Part shown: positions 49,691 to 62,747 of the stretch, one piece after another
How positions within the stretch are numbered: the first letter of the stretch is position 1
Layout: every line of letters begins with the position of its first letter
From: Phaseolus vulgaris
Lineage: Eukaryota; Streptophyta; Magnoliopsida; Fabales; Fabaceae
Direction of reading: 5' to 3'
DNA: 64,000 bases
NCBI RefSeq assembly: GCF_000499845.2
Contig: NC_023749.2
Coordinates: forward strand, 1,273,030 to 1,337,029
Program-made: the position numbers and the translations under genes
Notes under the pieces: model-generated
Database searches by the model: none
Told to the model about the DNA's origin: nothing
The model's input: the letters and a program-made list of their open reading frames with translations, nothing else

Positions 49691-52600
49691 ATGGAAGAGG
49701 CAAAGGCATTGCACCAGCAACAGCAGCAGCAACAACAGCAACTTCTGTTGCAGCAGCAGCAGCAACAACATCAACAACATTTTCTGCTGTTGCAGCAGTT
49801 GCAGAAGCAGCAGCATCAACAACAGCAAGCAGCTGCAATTTCTCGTTTTCCTTCCAACATTGACGCTCACTTGCGACCCATAAGACCCCTCAATCTCCAA
49901 CAAAACCCTAACCCTAACCCAAATCCTCCTACCAACCCTAACCCTAATCCGATCATCAATTTGCACCAGAACCCTAATTCCAACCACCTTCCGCCCCAGC
50001 AGCCGCAGCAACCGCCGCAGCAGCAACAGCAGCAGCAGCAGAAGATTATTCGACCCGGGAACCAGATGGAGCTCCAGATGGCTTACCAGGACGCGTGGCG
50101 GGTCTGCCATCCGGACTTCAAGCGACCCTTTTCTTCTCTTGAAGATGCCTGCGAGAGGTTTGTTCTTTAACCCTACCAACATCGTGCTTTCTGTTTTTCC
50201 CTTTGGTCACTGTGGAAACAAAAACAATGATGGTGTTTTCCATGCTTGAATTTCAATTTTATATTTTTTTTTACTTGTGACCCCTGCTGTGCTACTATAT
50301 TTCATTTTTCTAATCTTTCTCCGACCTTGCTGACTGTGATTTCCCTGCTGTTTTTCTGAATAACTTGAGAGTGAGTTACGTTTCGCTGAGTTTTTAGTGT
50401 AGAAAGAAGCTAGATACCTGTTCTGTGTGTGCTTTCTTATTCATATTACTTAACGTTAGGATGGGAAAAGTAGCGATATCTTGTTACACTTGGCCATTCC
50501 CAGTGTATTGTGTAGTGACAAAGTGGTGTTGAAGAGGCTTGTTTGATCAATTAAGGTTTTCTCCTTAAAATTGGGACGGTCACAAGAATGGTAATGACCA
50601 ATGGCTTTTGGATTTATCTGACATATGATGAAACCCTTCTTGAACTGAAAATTTGTATGATCGAAATCGATACTGTCATTGAAGCTTTTGCACATAAATT
50701 TCTGGGGTGCCATGCCAGCCCCTTTGTATACATCAGTGGTTGACTGCATGAACTATTTGTATGGCCATGCACTTACTCTATTACAGCTTATTCAGAAGTT
50801 ATTTTTTACTCCCAGCTCATAGTCTTATATCTCTCAAGCTCCCTATTTTGTGATTTTTGTTCTTGCTTTACCATTAAGTCAATAGTCTTTGGATGAGAAA
50901 AACACTTGCCATCAAATGAAGCTATTATTATACTCTGTATAGATAGTTTAGACTTTAGTACACCAGGGAATCTACTTAAAGAAGTAATATTCAAGATGAG
51001 CTATGCTATTTCACTCACGTATAGATGAGTATGTGGAGGTTTTTGTTGCTGCAGCACGTGGAAAAAATTGTGTCCTCCTAAAGCCACCAGATCAAATATG
51101 TTTATCAAACAATGATTTTCAACTACATGTGAGAACAAGAACAAAATCCCTATCCCATTACTTCACATGATGTCATTTGATTTGGTTAAAGACCAAATTT
51201 TTAGTAATATTATTCACATTGAGGTCCCTCTAAACAAATTATTTCAATGTTTTATTCGTTTCCATCTATCCATTTTCACTAGACTAAAAGTCATGCAATC
51301 TATTCTCCTAACTGAATGGTATAAAGAATGACCTTTGTATGTGTCTAAATCAATTTAACCAATTTTTTGTCCTTTTTTCCTCAAATGGTGTCCTCCAAAT
51401 ATTTTCTCATATACATTCATTTCTTATTTTGTCATTTTAACAACCTTGTTTGTATTTTGTGTGATATCTTCATTAATTTTTCATCATTTTATAATAATAA
51501 TGTTCCTTTTGTCTCTGGGTAAAGATGCAATGCATATATTTTACCTTACTCCTAGTTTAGCAAAAATCTTTTGTTTCCAAAGTTTGTCTGCAAAGCTCAA
51601 GTTTAAAATTAATTGTTTGCATTGATTCCTGAATCAATTAGATGTGAGAAGTATGATAAAAAAAAAAATACTAGGATTATTAGATGAATATTGGTATATT
51701 ACGTAGTCTGTTGCTGTGAAATAAGTCTTTTACATGATATATTCTTCTCCTATCCCATCATAGATAAACAAATGTTTGTAATATCTCTGTTTCATTGTGA
51801 GAAAATAGCCTGTAAGAGTTACAGAGTAATGCTTTTGATCATACTCTTTATATTCATTTTAGATTTTCTTTTTGAGAAAAAGGGTTGTAAATGTAATTAG
51901 AGTGCCCTCTCCAATAAAGGTGTATGTATTTTAGGAAATTGCTTATTGTTGGAGAAATAATAATAATAATAACATTCTTCTGGAAGTTGGTAGAAATAAG
52001 TAACTCTTTCTCCAAAATAAACTAAACCAAATACACAATAACTTGTGGAACTTCTCGACTAACTTTGTGAGAATCAGATGGAATGTGCTTGTGAAAAGGA
52101 GAATAATAGATTTCATTTTAATACTGCTCACTTGCCCTTATTGATGAAGAGTTGGAGACATTCATGTTACTGTGAGTTTTAAAGACGGCCTTCACTCTGG
52201 TCATAAGTTGCCTCAGCTTATTTGCAGCCATTGTTTGTGTGTTGAAGGGCCCACTTCTGAATAAGATTTCACCATTGCACTATCCAAAATAGACAAAAAA
52301 AATTGTTTAAGAACTGTTTTTTCTTATGAATTGATTTCCAATTTGCAATATTTTTCTTCATGATGTTAATTTAGCAAAAGGAAAATATGAGACTTTATGG
52401 GGTGTTTGTCTCATTTTTGGATGGGATTACAAAGATAATGAAAGTATTGTTGATGGAGCTTGGTTTTTCTTTCATTCATTTAAGCTGTTTCATGCCAAAA
52501 AATCTAATCCACGTATTTGTCATATGCTTAGAGTCCTATAGTCTATTTACAACTATATTTGTCAGTTTTTTTCTGGTCTGAATACTGTTTTTATCTCTTC

Positions 52601-54170
52601 ACTTGCAATTTCCCTCACTGCAACCTGCTCCTTATGTGGATTTTTTATGCACAGTCAGAATACTGTCATGTTACTTTCTCCTTTTTATTTGATTTCAAGT
52701 TATATTCTAATGTGTCCTTTTGGTCTTGTGTATAGAGTAATTTTTTGTTAGATATTTGGCTCCTTGTTATGTTTTGTTGCTCTGCTTTCAAACTTATTAT
52801 TGTCATCCTCTATCCCATATTCATTTTCCTTGCCACTGACCCTGATTCTAATAACAAATCAATCCATTTATCTATGTTTGCACAGCTAGATTAATTTGTT
52901 ATCTATGCCATGCTCTTATTTGTTATTTTACTATATGTATATTTTATTTAGTAGATATAGTTCTCCAGAACCTGTAACATTTAGATTCTATCAAATTTTA
53001 TTCTTGCTCTGTCCTATGGTAATTGATACGTGATAATGTACTTGAATAAAGGGAAACAAAACTTTCAGTTTGATTACTATAATGCAGAAATGAACTGGGA
53101 ACTCATTTATTACCATGGTGCAAATGTGTGAAGTTTTTCCTTTTAGAAAATCTGACCTTGATATGCTTGTTCGTGATGATCTTACTAAAATGAAATTAGA
53201 CATTAATGCTTTCGTATTTTACTTCCCACAATTTAGTTTTTAAATGGTTTTTAATATGATAAATTAAAACAACAATGAGTGCTGATCAGCTTCCTATTAC
53301 TTGCTGCATATGTATTTTATCATAGCATTAAATGCTTTTGGTCCTGATTGCATTTCATTGAGATATGCTAATACCAATCTAAACACATTATTTCTCGCTT
53401 CAAAGAAAAATAATGCTAGTATCCCCCCATTAAGAGAGAATACTTATGTTTGATCCAACCGGAAAATGTTCTGTCATGGAATTCTTATGTTTCAGAATTT
53501 CCCTAATTTTTCTTTCCGCAGGTTATTGCCTTACCATGTTGTGGCAGACTATGAAGAAGAAGAGGATGATAGGATACTCGATTCCGACACTACTGGCCAG
53601 ATGCTTTCACGGTCACAGCAGTGGGATAATAATATTGCTGCTAAAATTGCCGAGTTCACTGCAACTTTTGAGAAACAAGCACTTGCCTTCAACATAATAT
53701 CCCAAAAGAGAGGTTTGGGGGAATTCCGGTCGGAGGAGAGATTGATGATCGAGCAGGCACTTCTCCAAGAAGAAAAAAGAGCCAATTATGAACTAAGAGC
53801 AGAGCTAGAGTCTAGGGAAAAGGCCGGCCGTGAAGCCCACGAGGCGAAACTTCGGATGGCAGCAATGTTTCAAGCAGAACAGGCACAGGCACGAGCAGAT
53901 TTACAGTCGCATGCTGAAATGATGTCTCGAGCACCCATGAGAGGGAGTGCACTTGGGTCCCAAGGCAATGACATGGTGATTGGCCATGACATGGGAAAGC
54001 AAGATCAGGGAGGTAACCCTGGTGAGATGATTAATGGGTGGGGAAACAATACACAGAGAGATGAGAAGGAGCCATCAGAGGATTTCTTGAACGATGAAGC
54101 CGAAAATGGAGACACTGGAACCCAGGATGGCTGGCGCGAAGTTGGTGAATTTGATTTGAATGCTAGGTGA
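49691..54170 (+). CDS. GLTSCR-domain protein, BRIP1/2-like SWI/SNF subunit
   Basis: Likely subunit of the plant BRM-containing SWI/SNF chromatin remodelling complex, where BRIP1 and BRIP2 carry this domain (the counterpart of animal GLTSCR1/1L). Two coding exons, 49691-50157 and 53522-54170, join in phase 2 to give 371 aa. Residues 1-50 are mostly glutamine runs, about 65-95 an Asn/Pro repeat, about 97-120 more Pro/Gln. The GLTSCR domain (about 125-172) has QMAYQDAWRVCHPDFKRPF, LEDACER and LLPYHVVADYEEEE. The intron splits it after the arginine codon's second base. The second exon gives a charged helical region (about 225-290, coiled-coil-like) and a Gly/Asn/Asp-rich tail ending GEFDLNAR. The 3,364-bp intron is long for this gene size. 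Some databases call such proteins Mediator-like; the GLTSCR match is better supported. Confidence 0.88.
49902..49980 (+). repeat. Telomere-like ACCCTAA repeats inside coding sequence
   Basis: Plant telomere-type heptamers (AACCCTAACCCTAACCC at about 49903-49920, further units to 49980) are used in frame to encode an Asn-Pro repeat of the BRIP-like protein. Confidence 0.85.
50158..53521 (+). other. 3.4-kb intron of the BRIP-like gene
   Basis: Single intron, donor GAGAG|GTTTGT and acceptor TTTCCGCAG|G. Only short open frames inside, and no recognisable transposon protein or RNA gene. A small ATAATAATAATAATAA run lies near 51957. Confidence 0.7.
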
Positions 54171-57100
54171 TTCTCGACACTGATTGAATAAAGCCAATTG
54201 GGAGAGTTTAAACTATGTGTAAGGGATCAATATCCATTTTAAAAATCATTATCCTGGGTTTCAATCAATGTCTTCAAGTTAGTATCTTAAAGATTACTTT
54301 CAAGATCAAAATCTATTTCACAAGGGCGCAAGGAAAAACTATTGAACCAGTATTAGATTGGATGAATATCAAAGTTTATGCTCTAGACTAGTACAGTGCA
54401 CATGGTTCATCATTCAGTGCTCATAAGTGTTATATAACCATACAAATTCAGTCAAATGTATATCGTTAGTTTTCTGGGAAACACTGGTTTCATCGTTTTG
54501 GCATTCGATTTTTCAGGTTGTCTAAGTCTTTACAATCCTTCTACCATTATAAAGAATCAAAATGTTTGAACATGTTTTGGGAACAAATTATCCTTGTGAT
54601 GGAAGAAAGGAAGAACATATGAATGAAAGCAATGAAGAGTTAAAACATGGTTTTAATGTTAAAAAATGCTGTACAAATAGCGTAATTCTCAACGCAAAGG
54701 GTGGTTGGTGTAGCATCGGAATTTTAAAAGCTATGGGTTCCAAAAAAGTGGGGATTTCATAACTCACAAGAAAAAAAATTACAATATAAGATAAATTTCT
54801 TAAATGATTTGCCGTTGAGAATACAAGAAAAAAATGTTCATAAGCAATTCGTGTTAGTTTTTATGATAATTTTGTTGATAAGAGTTTATCTATAATATAT
54901 AAAATGTATAAAGTTGATATATTTTTTGGTTTATACTATTTTAATTTTTTTTATTTATTTCGTAAAGTAGAAGTTCCATACAAAATAGATAATCATACTA
55001 CTTTCTACAAAATAGATAAAAAAAAACGCCTTAAATATTTTTTTCATTTTTACTATATAATATTTAATAACATTATAATAATTATTGTAATAAAACAATT
55101 TTATAATAATAAAAAAATTAAAAACTAATCTAAAACAAACTACAAACTATTTATTTCATTTGATTCGAATTTTATATTAACCTGAAAATATTTCCTGAAT
55201 CACATGGTACTCGAGGATTTGACGGAGACATTTCCTAACATTGTATCTTTGGTACTTTATTCTTTTCTTTAACATTCTTTATGTTTCTCTTATTTTACTT
55301 TTAGTTCATAGTTATATTTTATGCTTTATCTTTATCTTTTCAAGTTCATTATTTTTGGCACTTTATTTTACTTTGCTGTTTAATTTCTTATTTCACTCAA
55401 ATTTAAAAAGTTTATTTTAATCTCTCAAATTTTAACAGAAGAGTTTTAGTTTCTTAAAAGAAACTAAAATGACTTCTATTTTTTATTTTTACTCCTTAAT
55501 TTAATAGTTAAGATTAAAACTATACATTTTCAAATTTAAAAGATAAAGTATTTTTAAATAACTTTAAATAAAAAAATAATTTACTTCAAATTTCATATAC
55601 TAAAAAAATATTTAAACTTTGTTGAAACTACAAAATTGTTGTATAACTTGATTCTAAATGGCATAAATCATAACTACATAGATATATTTTCAGAATAAAG
55701 TTGCAAGGTGTTATATTAAAGCTTCATAGGAATCTTACTAGTTTGTGTTATGGACTCATGCTTCTGTTCCCATTTTCACTTATAATAATCTTTTAATTAA
55801 TTCTCACTCTTTGAAACAATTACTTTCTATATTCTTTGATATAAAACATTAATATATATATATATATACAAATATACAAATATTTGTTATTTTTTAAAAT
55901 TATTATTAAAATACTCTTTTCACTGTTTATTAATACAGAACAGAAGTTATTTATATTGTTTAATAGAAGTAAACCTGAAAAGTAAATCTAAAATCATAAA
56001 GAAATTTAAAGTATCTTATAAAATTTTAACAATCTATTTTAAAATGTAATTTATAATAAGAAAGGGGGAGAATAGTTAAATTAGTTGAAGATAATAAATT
56101 TATCAACAATTTGTTCATATTCTAAAATTATTGGTATTATATTTAAAATTAAAGTAATTGAGTGAAAGTGTAATATACATGATATCGTAGAAACATGTAA
56201 ATTAATTAAAGATATTTAAAAAAATGTTCTCGTAAATTTAATTACAAATAGTCTTATAATGAATTATAACATATTTGTTGAAAGGAATCTCATACAGTAA
56301 GGGAGAAACTATTTTACTAATATTTAAATGAATTTAATATATTATTAATAGAAATGAAACTGAAATTGAATTTACAAATAAGTTTTTAAAAGATATAATT
56401 AGAAAACTCTGTAAAAGTGGTTAGTCCAATTTTAATAATAATTAATAAAATTGATTGATACTTACGTGAAATTGATTGTTTTAGGCATTCTTAATGATGA
56501 TAGGGAGACATTCTAGGATGCATGATTTGTTAGCATTTAATGTAGTGTGACCTGATCCCAATGAATACTACTGAAAAAAATGCTTTATAATATTATTATT
56601 CCTATATTGTAATTAATGCAAAACACACAAAAATATTCCATTTAATTTTGTTTATTATTTTATATTATAACCAATTAATTAATAAAATCTATAGTATTTG
56701 AGAAACAGTCTATAATTTCTTCTGGGATTTGCTTCATTTAAGAAAATATTTTTTCTTTTATTTATAATCCTTAAAGGTATAATTTTAGTTTATTTTACTT
56801 TAAATGAAAAAGATAAATAATGTTTATATAATCATTTATCAAAAAAATACATGGTAACTAAGAATTGTCTTAAACTGCAATTTTTTTTATTTTAATTTCC
56901 TTCTTAATTATTTTCCAACAACTTTCTCAATTGCTACAGCTCCATGAACCATTGACACTTAACTAATTTCCAACAACTCTGAACTAATATTTAACATATT
57001 GTCTAAATTAACACCCCAAAGGAATACTCCTAATAACAAAGGACAACATGAATTTATTCTTATGGTTGTAAAAAATTAAAGTCACAGATCTGAAACTATA

Positions 57101-57634
57101 ATTTCATAACAACTAAACTGTTTTTTTAAAGACCAAAATTTGAATATAAATTTTCTTGTTGGAAAGAAGCAAATGGCCTTTATACCCTTAAAATATTTGT
57201 ATCTCAATTTCTTCCTAAGCAATTTTCTTTTATTCTATTGATTGCAAAACTAATGTCAAAATTATTGTCTTGGTACCACCACCACCACCACCACCCTATC
57301 TCCAACCAATGGACTGTTTTTGTCAACCAACCAACACAAACCCCACATGATCAACTAGTACTAAAACAACATGCTGACAAGGAAAAAGTGTTATTTTGTC
57401 ATGTATAGTGGCAACTGTATATTTTTACTCTAAATATATAAAAAAAAAAAAACTATTTTTGTATTTATGCATTCATCTTGCCATTTTTAATATGCAGCAC
57501 TCATTAATCAGCAGCACACATTGCACAAACTCGAAATATATTGAGCTAATTACAGAGAAAATAAAGAATGAGGAAGAAGGCAGTGAAGATTTGTGAAATG
57601 AAAAGAACCAAAGTATTCACAAAGTAGACAACTT
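54171..57634. other. AT-rich intergenic region
   Basis: About 350 bases of 3' flank of the BRIP-like gene, then AT-rich DNA. Small microsatellites: (TA)n near 55853 and (CCA)n at about 57279-57294. No gene supported on either strand. Confidence 0.4.
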
Positions 57635-59745
57635 CTACAAAATATTAGGCAGCTGAGAATCCAATCTATGCTGCAATTCCCTGACTTTCATAGAGAGTTC
57701 AGTCTTTTGCTCCTTGTAGCTCTGGAGCAAGTATTCTTTTCCTTCTATCACCTCTTTCAACTCTCCTACTTGCCTTTTCAGCAACTCAACTCTCTCCTCC
57801 TCATCCCTTGGTTTTTCAGGGGAATCAGAATTACTGTCCCCATCAAGATGCCCATTTAAAAAGCCATTTCTAATCTCAGCAGGAGAAGTTGTCACTTTGG
57901 AAGATTTGTCATGGGGAACATATCCAACACAGTGATCTGCAATTGCTTTCCTCAGCCTTTGGATCTCTCTCTCGGAATCAAATAAGTCCCTGTTTGTAGC
58001 ATCAAGCTGCAATTGCAAATGTGAAGAAAGCCCCATCTGAGAGTTGAGTGAATTTTGCAATTCAGCTAATTGATCTTGCATTTCTAGTATCATGTCATCT
58101 CTTCTCTTCAACTGTTGCCGCAGTTTCTGAATGACCTCTCGCTTACTGAAAATATCAGAACCAGATTCTGATACACATGGTGAATCTGAGCAGTTTGAAT
58201 GGTGGAATGGCTTTGATGGCAACTCAAGATGATGATCAGGGGAGCATGCCCACATAACACCATTTTCCTTACTAAATTCAGCAGCAGGAGCAGGAACAGT
58301 CACCAATGGGAGAGCTCCATCAAACTCATTCAGCATCTGTCCATTTGGTGGACACTTTACTTCCATGGTACCACCAGTTCCTGCCCAAAACAATATCACA
58401 TTGATACTTAAAATCTAGGTAAGACACAAAACGAAACAGAACAGTAATTGAAAGGAATTAGGTGAATAATATCACAGAGAATGTAGAATCAGATCCACAA
58501 ACTACAATCACCAATTATTTACAAGTGACTCATGTACAAAGTTTACACCATCTCTGACAGAATTTCAAATGGAAGTCCATCAACTTGTGCATGCTTAAGA
58601 GTAAGTAAATCCAGGTTTACTTTAAATACTGAACTATTTGTGTAGTTTGCATCTCTTTGCTGGTAAAGAAAAAAAAATATGATGATACCAAATAAAAAGT
58701 TTTATCTCCATAACTGCAAGCAGACAAAGTCAAGTATCAATTGCTATAGATCACTGAGCTAAAATTTGTTTCAGAACGTTTAGCTGAGCTGCTTAATTAG
58801 AACATTGAAGTGTCCATCCCCACCCTATCTTATGAGAGCAGATGATCTTCACACCACTTCATACATTACCAACTTCAGGTGGAATACTGTTTATTACTAG
58901 CACATGTAATGAAGACACTCAATAGTAATGCTAGTGATATAAAACTGGGAGCAGAGATAACAATTAAATGAGATGGGAACAAAACTAAAGGAAGACAACT
59001 TGGTAAAAAATTATTTGATGAGCACTAATCATCATAAGGCATCAGGGTATAAAGATGAGTGGAAAATGTTCCACTAACACTCTTAACACTTGATGTAGAA
59101 GAAATAGACTAAGATAAAAGAACATAATTAACAAGTACTAGCAGATAATAATAAGCTCAACATCCTACAACAAATATTAATAATCATCCAACAACATTCC
59201 AAATTCAGAAACAAAATCTTGTCAGAAAAAAAAAAATCTTCTAAATAAGAAGAAAAATACTAGACAGCATAACAACCAGTCATCAACTTGAAGCATATGG
59301 TAAACCACCTGAAATACAACTGAAGCATCCGTGGTTATCTTGTGTTTGGGAATATCCATTAGTCTGCAAAAAATAGTCTGCAGATTTCTTCATGCTGGAG
59401 GATTTTCCATTTCCTGAAACATCAAAAGATATGAAGTTAGAATCCACTTAAACCAAAATACATATCCAAATTGACTATTAAATAAATTTTCACATCTACA
59501 TAAAAAGGGAAAAGAGCTACAAAACAAGAAAAATGGTGTCCCCCCATCAGTACATAATGACCTTTCTGAATGGCAGTTGCATTCTGCTTGGGTTTGGAGT
59601 CCAATGCCTGCTTCAACTTGTAACCAAGGCGAATGGATAACGTACTCAACAAAGCACCAGCAGCAAAAATAAGCCAGTTAGGCCCTTCAACTTGAGTACC
59701 ATTTGCCTTATGACCTCTAGACACCCCATTGGAATGTGGTTTCAT
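57635..59745 (-). CDS. Membrane-anchored coiled-coil protein, function unknown
   Basis: I recognise no named family. Three coding exons on the minus strand, 59745-59562, 59413-59309 and 58380-57635, join in phase 1 at both junctions to give 344 aa. Residues 24-40 form one hydrophobic segment (NWLIFAAGALLSTLSIRLGY) flanked by a short polar N terminus and basic residues, consistent with a membrane anchor facing a cytosolic C terminus. Residues about 60-175 are low-complexity Ser/Pro/His-rich. Two heptad-rich stretches, about 177-243 (VIQKLRQQLKRRDDMILEM) and 290-337 (RVELLKRQVGELKEVIEGKE), predict coiled coils. The first donor is AAAG|GTCATT, not optimal. A 5' UTR intron seems to run from about 60444 down to about 59789. 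The ATG at 59745 is the first in the spliced leader and opens the conserved-looking N terminus. The gene is likely real and expressed; the role is unknown. Confidence 0.82.
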
Positions 59746-60819
59746 TTTAAATAGCAGAAACAACCGAATGAGTTGTCCTCCAAGAACCTACATAAACAAA
59801 TACCAAAATCTCATTACCTCAGAAACACACACTCACTCCACAGTGCATAATTTCAAATTTCCATTTCCACATTAATATCACCTTCCACCTTCACCATAGA
59901 AAAACAAATTTATCTTTCTATATCTATTATATTATATATACGAAATAATATATATATATGCGAAATAATATATATATATATATATGTATATGTATTAATA
60001 TTAATAATTCTTCTTCTGAAATATTAACCCCTCTTCTGACCCTTTTTCTTTCCTATTTGGGGCTCACTCCACCGCCACCGTTTCCCTGCTAAACTCCAAA
60101 AAATTGCAGAGAGAGATTTCAATCTTCTGGCAACAATAAAATTTTAGACACATTGGCACTTGTCGGTTCGACACCTTCGAAAAAACCCAAAAAAGAGAAC
60201 AGGAAATTTCCCACAAAGATCTCAGCCATACCCATTCCTTAAACCCTTTTCATATTCACTTTTTTCTCTCCCATTTCCCACCTCAGATCAAACACCATCA
60301 TCTCCCAATCAAGACACGTTTCACCCGAGAGCAGTGCCAGTTTTCCAAAATCCAAAATACCCAGAAAAAAACAATGAAAACAACAACAACAACAAAAAAG
60401 AAAGAGAATGAAAAGTAGAAGAAGAAAAGAAGAGAGAGAGAACCTGAGAGGTCTAAGAAAACATGGTGGTGAAGAATGGATAGGGAGTGAGAGTGGAAGA
60501 AGGCAAAGTGAAAGGGTTTTTGGGCATAGCGGCTAACCAACTGAGGCAAGAGACAGTGGCTGGGAAAGAGAGAGAATGGGTTTCCCAAAAAGAAATATTT
60601 GACTGGTAAAAAAGAGAAACAAAAATAATAATATAATAATTAATTAATTATTTAATACAATATATTATGTAGAGAGAGAGAAAAAGAAGAATTTGGTTAG
60701 GAACAACTTCTCAATATACCATACTTTATTCCATCTTCTCCTACAGACATACACCTCAATAATATCTTTTTTTTTTATTTTGGAAATTTATAAAACTCCA
60801 AATTTAATCACCAAACAAA

Positions 60820-61190
60820 CATGTGGCATGTATACTCTACACTTCCTCTTAAATGTGTGTCATCTGTAAAACCGTACATGAAATATTTAATTTAAAAAAT
60901 ATTTATTAAATTTATAATAATTTGAGTATAATTTTAAATAAAATATATTAATTTTTTAAAAAACTTAAATTTATTATAAATTTTAATAAAAAATAAAGAA
61001 TAAATTTTTTTAATCATCTACGAAAAAATATCTAATATAATTAAAATATACTTATACACATAAATTTTTTTTATTATCTGTGTCTATGTATTTTATATTT
61101 TAAAAATTACACATATTTTTGTATTTGTGTGAATTATTCGTATTTGTGTGAGGTAGGTGTGATATATGTACCGGTGCTACATAGTCATAA
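60820..61190 (-). repeat. Dispersed repeat family, inverted degraded copy
   Basis: Reads, on the minus strand, in the same block order as 31347-31798: an AATACAAAAATATGTGTA-like start, A/T-rich middle with TTTTTAAAAAATTAATATAT, then TTTAAGAGGAAGTGTAGAGT at the end (plus-strand ACTCTACACTTCCTCTTAAA near 60834). Confidence 0.6.
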
Positions 61191-62522
61191 AAAGGCTAAG
61201 ATGGTTTATGTATTAAAAAAAACAAAACATAATTACAGTTTCATTACCAAAATAAATATGTGTTAAAAAAAGTTTATTGTGGTTATTTCTCTCTCAATAG
61301 AACTTGTACTTATTTTTTAAAACAAATCCTTGTATGTTAAATATTTTGAGAACAAATATTTATAAAGCAGACAGAACTTAAGACAAAACTCTAGCTGCGA
61401 ATACGAAAAAGAAAAAAAAAAAAGTGAATACCGGTGAAAATGTTGATTTATTTCTTAATTCTTATGTTTTTAAATACATTATAGAATATTTTATTTGAAA
61501 TATCAAATACTTTTTAAGCATATTATAATTTGTTAATTATTAGTATAACCTATTATACCACTCTAAAGTATATTCTTTTGAAAAATGAAAACATGTATAT
61601 TATTAATAAAAGTATACTTTACTACTATCTGTATTAAAATAATGGAGAAATTCAATATCATTGAGACCTGTAAAATTTTGGTTACAATATTTTTTTCCTC
61701 CATGCATCGTTGCTTCTTGTTCATACTTGGAGCATGTTTGAAGAAATTATATATCAATATTATCATATTGTTAATAGGGATTCCAATGAGGATTGTTGCA
61801 TTAATCCGTTATAAATTTCACTCACAAAATATAGGTTGAATTAGTCTCTATCGCATAAAAAAATACGGATTAATTTTGTTAGTTTACATTAAATACAAGT
61901 TTGTCTCTATAAAAAAAAGCTTTTTAAAAAGATTGTTTGAACGTAGAATGAGGAGTTGTACTTAAGAGGAAAATGACATTATGGTGTTATTTTTAGAGAT
62001 TGAAATAAAATCTACATGAACTTTAATTATAATAACAAACCTAAACAGATCAGCAAATTAAATTAGTGAACTCATCTCGTATTACAAACCAGCCACATTG
62101 AACAACCTACATTGTAGTTCCTAATTGTTAAATATATTTTTCCCAAAAATATTTATTGTAATATGTTTTATGATCTAGTGTGCTTTGGGCATTTTTTTTT
62201 ATCTAACCTCAATTACTCCTATGGCTTAACTCAAAGTACTTATGGTAATTGCTGATATATATAATTGAAATAAAGTTAAATAATATTCATTTTGTTGTTA
62301 ACTACTCCAAGTATAAAACAAAAGATGTATATTCTTTCACACCTTCCCTTTTCTCATACAATTACGAGTCATTTATACACTTCACACACTCCCCAACTAT
62401 ACACTTGGTCAACATTGAAGATTTATAACTAATATACAATTTATTTCTAAAAAATCAATACATTCTAATATTATTTGTCATTGACTAATAAAGTGTAAAT
62501 TGAGGTTATTTAATAAAGTTTA
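61191..62522. other. AT-rich intergenic sequence
   Basis: Short overlapping open frames on both strands, with no domain and no gene-like codon use. Nothing else supported. Confidence 0.4.
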
Positions 62523-62747
62523 TGTTAAGAAGTGGACTATATATTATGGGTGGTCCGATAGCGGATGACACGATAGGCCTAACACAAACACTTGCTAGAA
62601 TAGGTTCAAAATGGCTCTGATACCATGTTAAGAAGTGGACTTTAAGCCTACCTCAACCCCATAAAACTGACTCATGAGGTTGAGGTTTGCACCCACTTAT
62701 ATATAATGGAAGACTTTAATCTCTAGTTAATGTGGGATCTCCAACCA
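62523..62747 (-). mobile_element. TRIM-type miniature LTR retrotransposon fragment
   Basis: On the minus strand an LTR of about 120 bp (62747-62626) ends CCACTTCTTAACA and is followed at once by TGGTATCAGAGCC (62625-62613), the classic initiator-methionine tRNA primer-binding site. About 70 bases of internal sequence later the LTR end AGTCCACTTCTTAACA recurs (62538-62523). The second LTR is thus reduced to its last bases. No coding capacity. The LTR start near TGGTTGGAGATCCCACATT is typical of a repeat family widespread in legumes. Confidence 0.85.

Noticed and set aside
49673..50182. Long leucine-rich open frame opposite the BRIP-like exon 1
   Set aside because: It is the complement of the CAG/CAA glutamine repeats; the plus-strand frame carries the real domain and splice site.
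57279..57294. CCA microsatellite as a coding histidine/proline tract
   Set aside because: No open frame of useful length runs through it and no splice model includes it.
60298..60588. 96-codon open frame on the minus strand
   Set aside because: It lies in the 5' leader of the coiled-coil gene and is rich in Phe/Ser from pyrimidine-rich UTR sequence.
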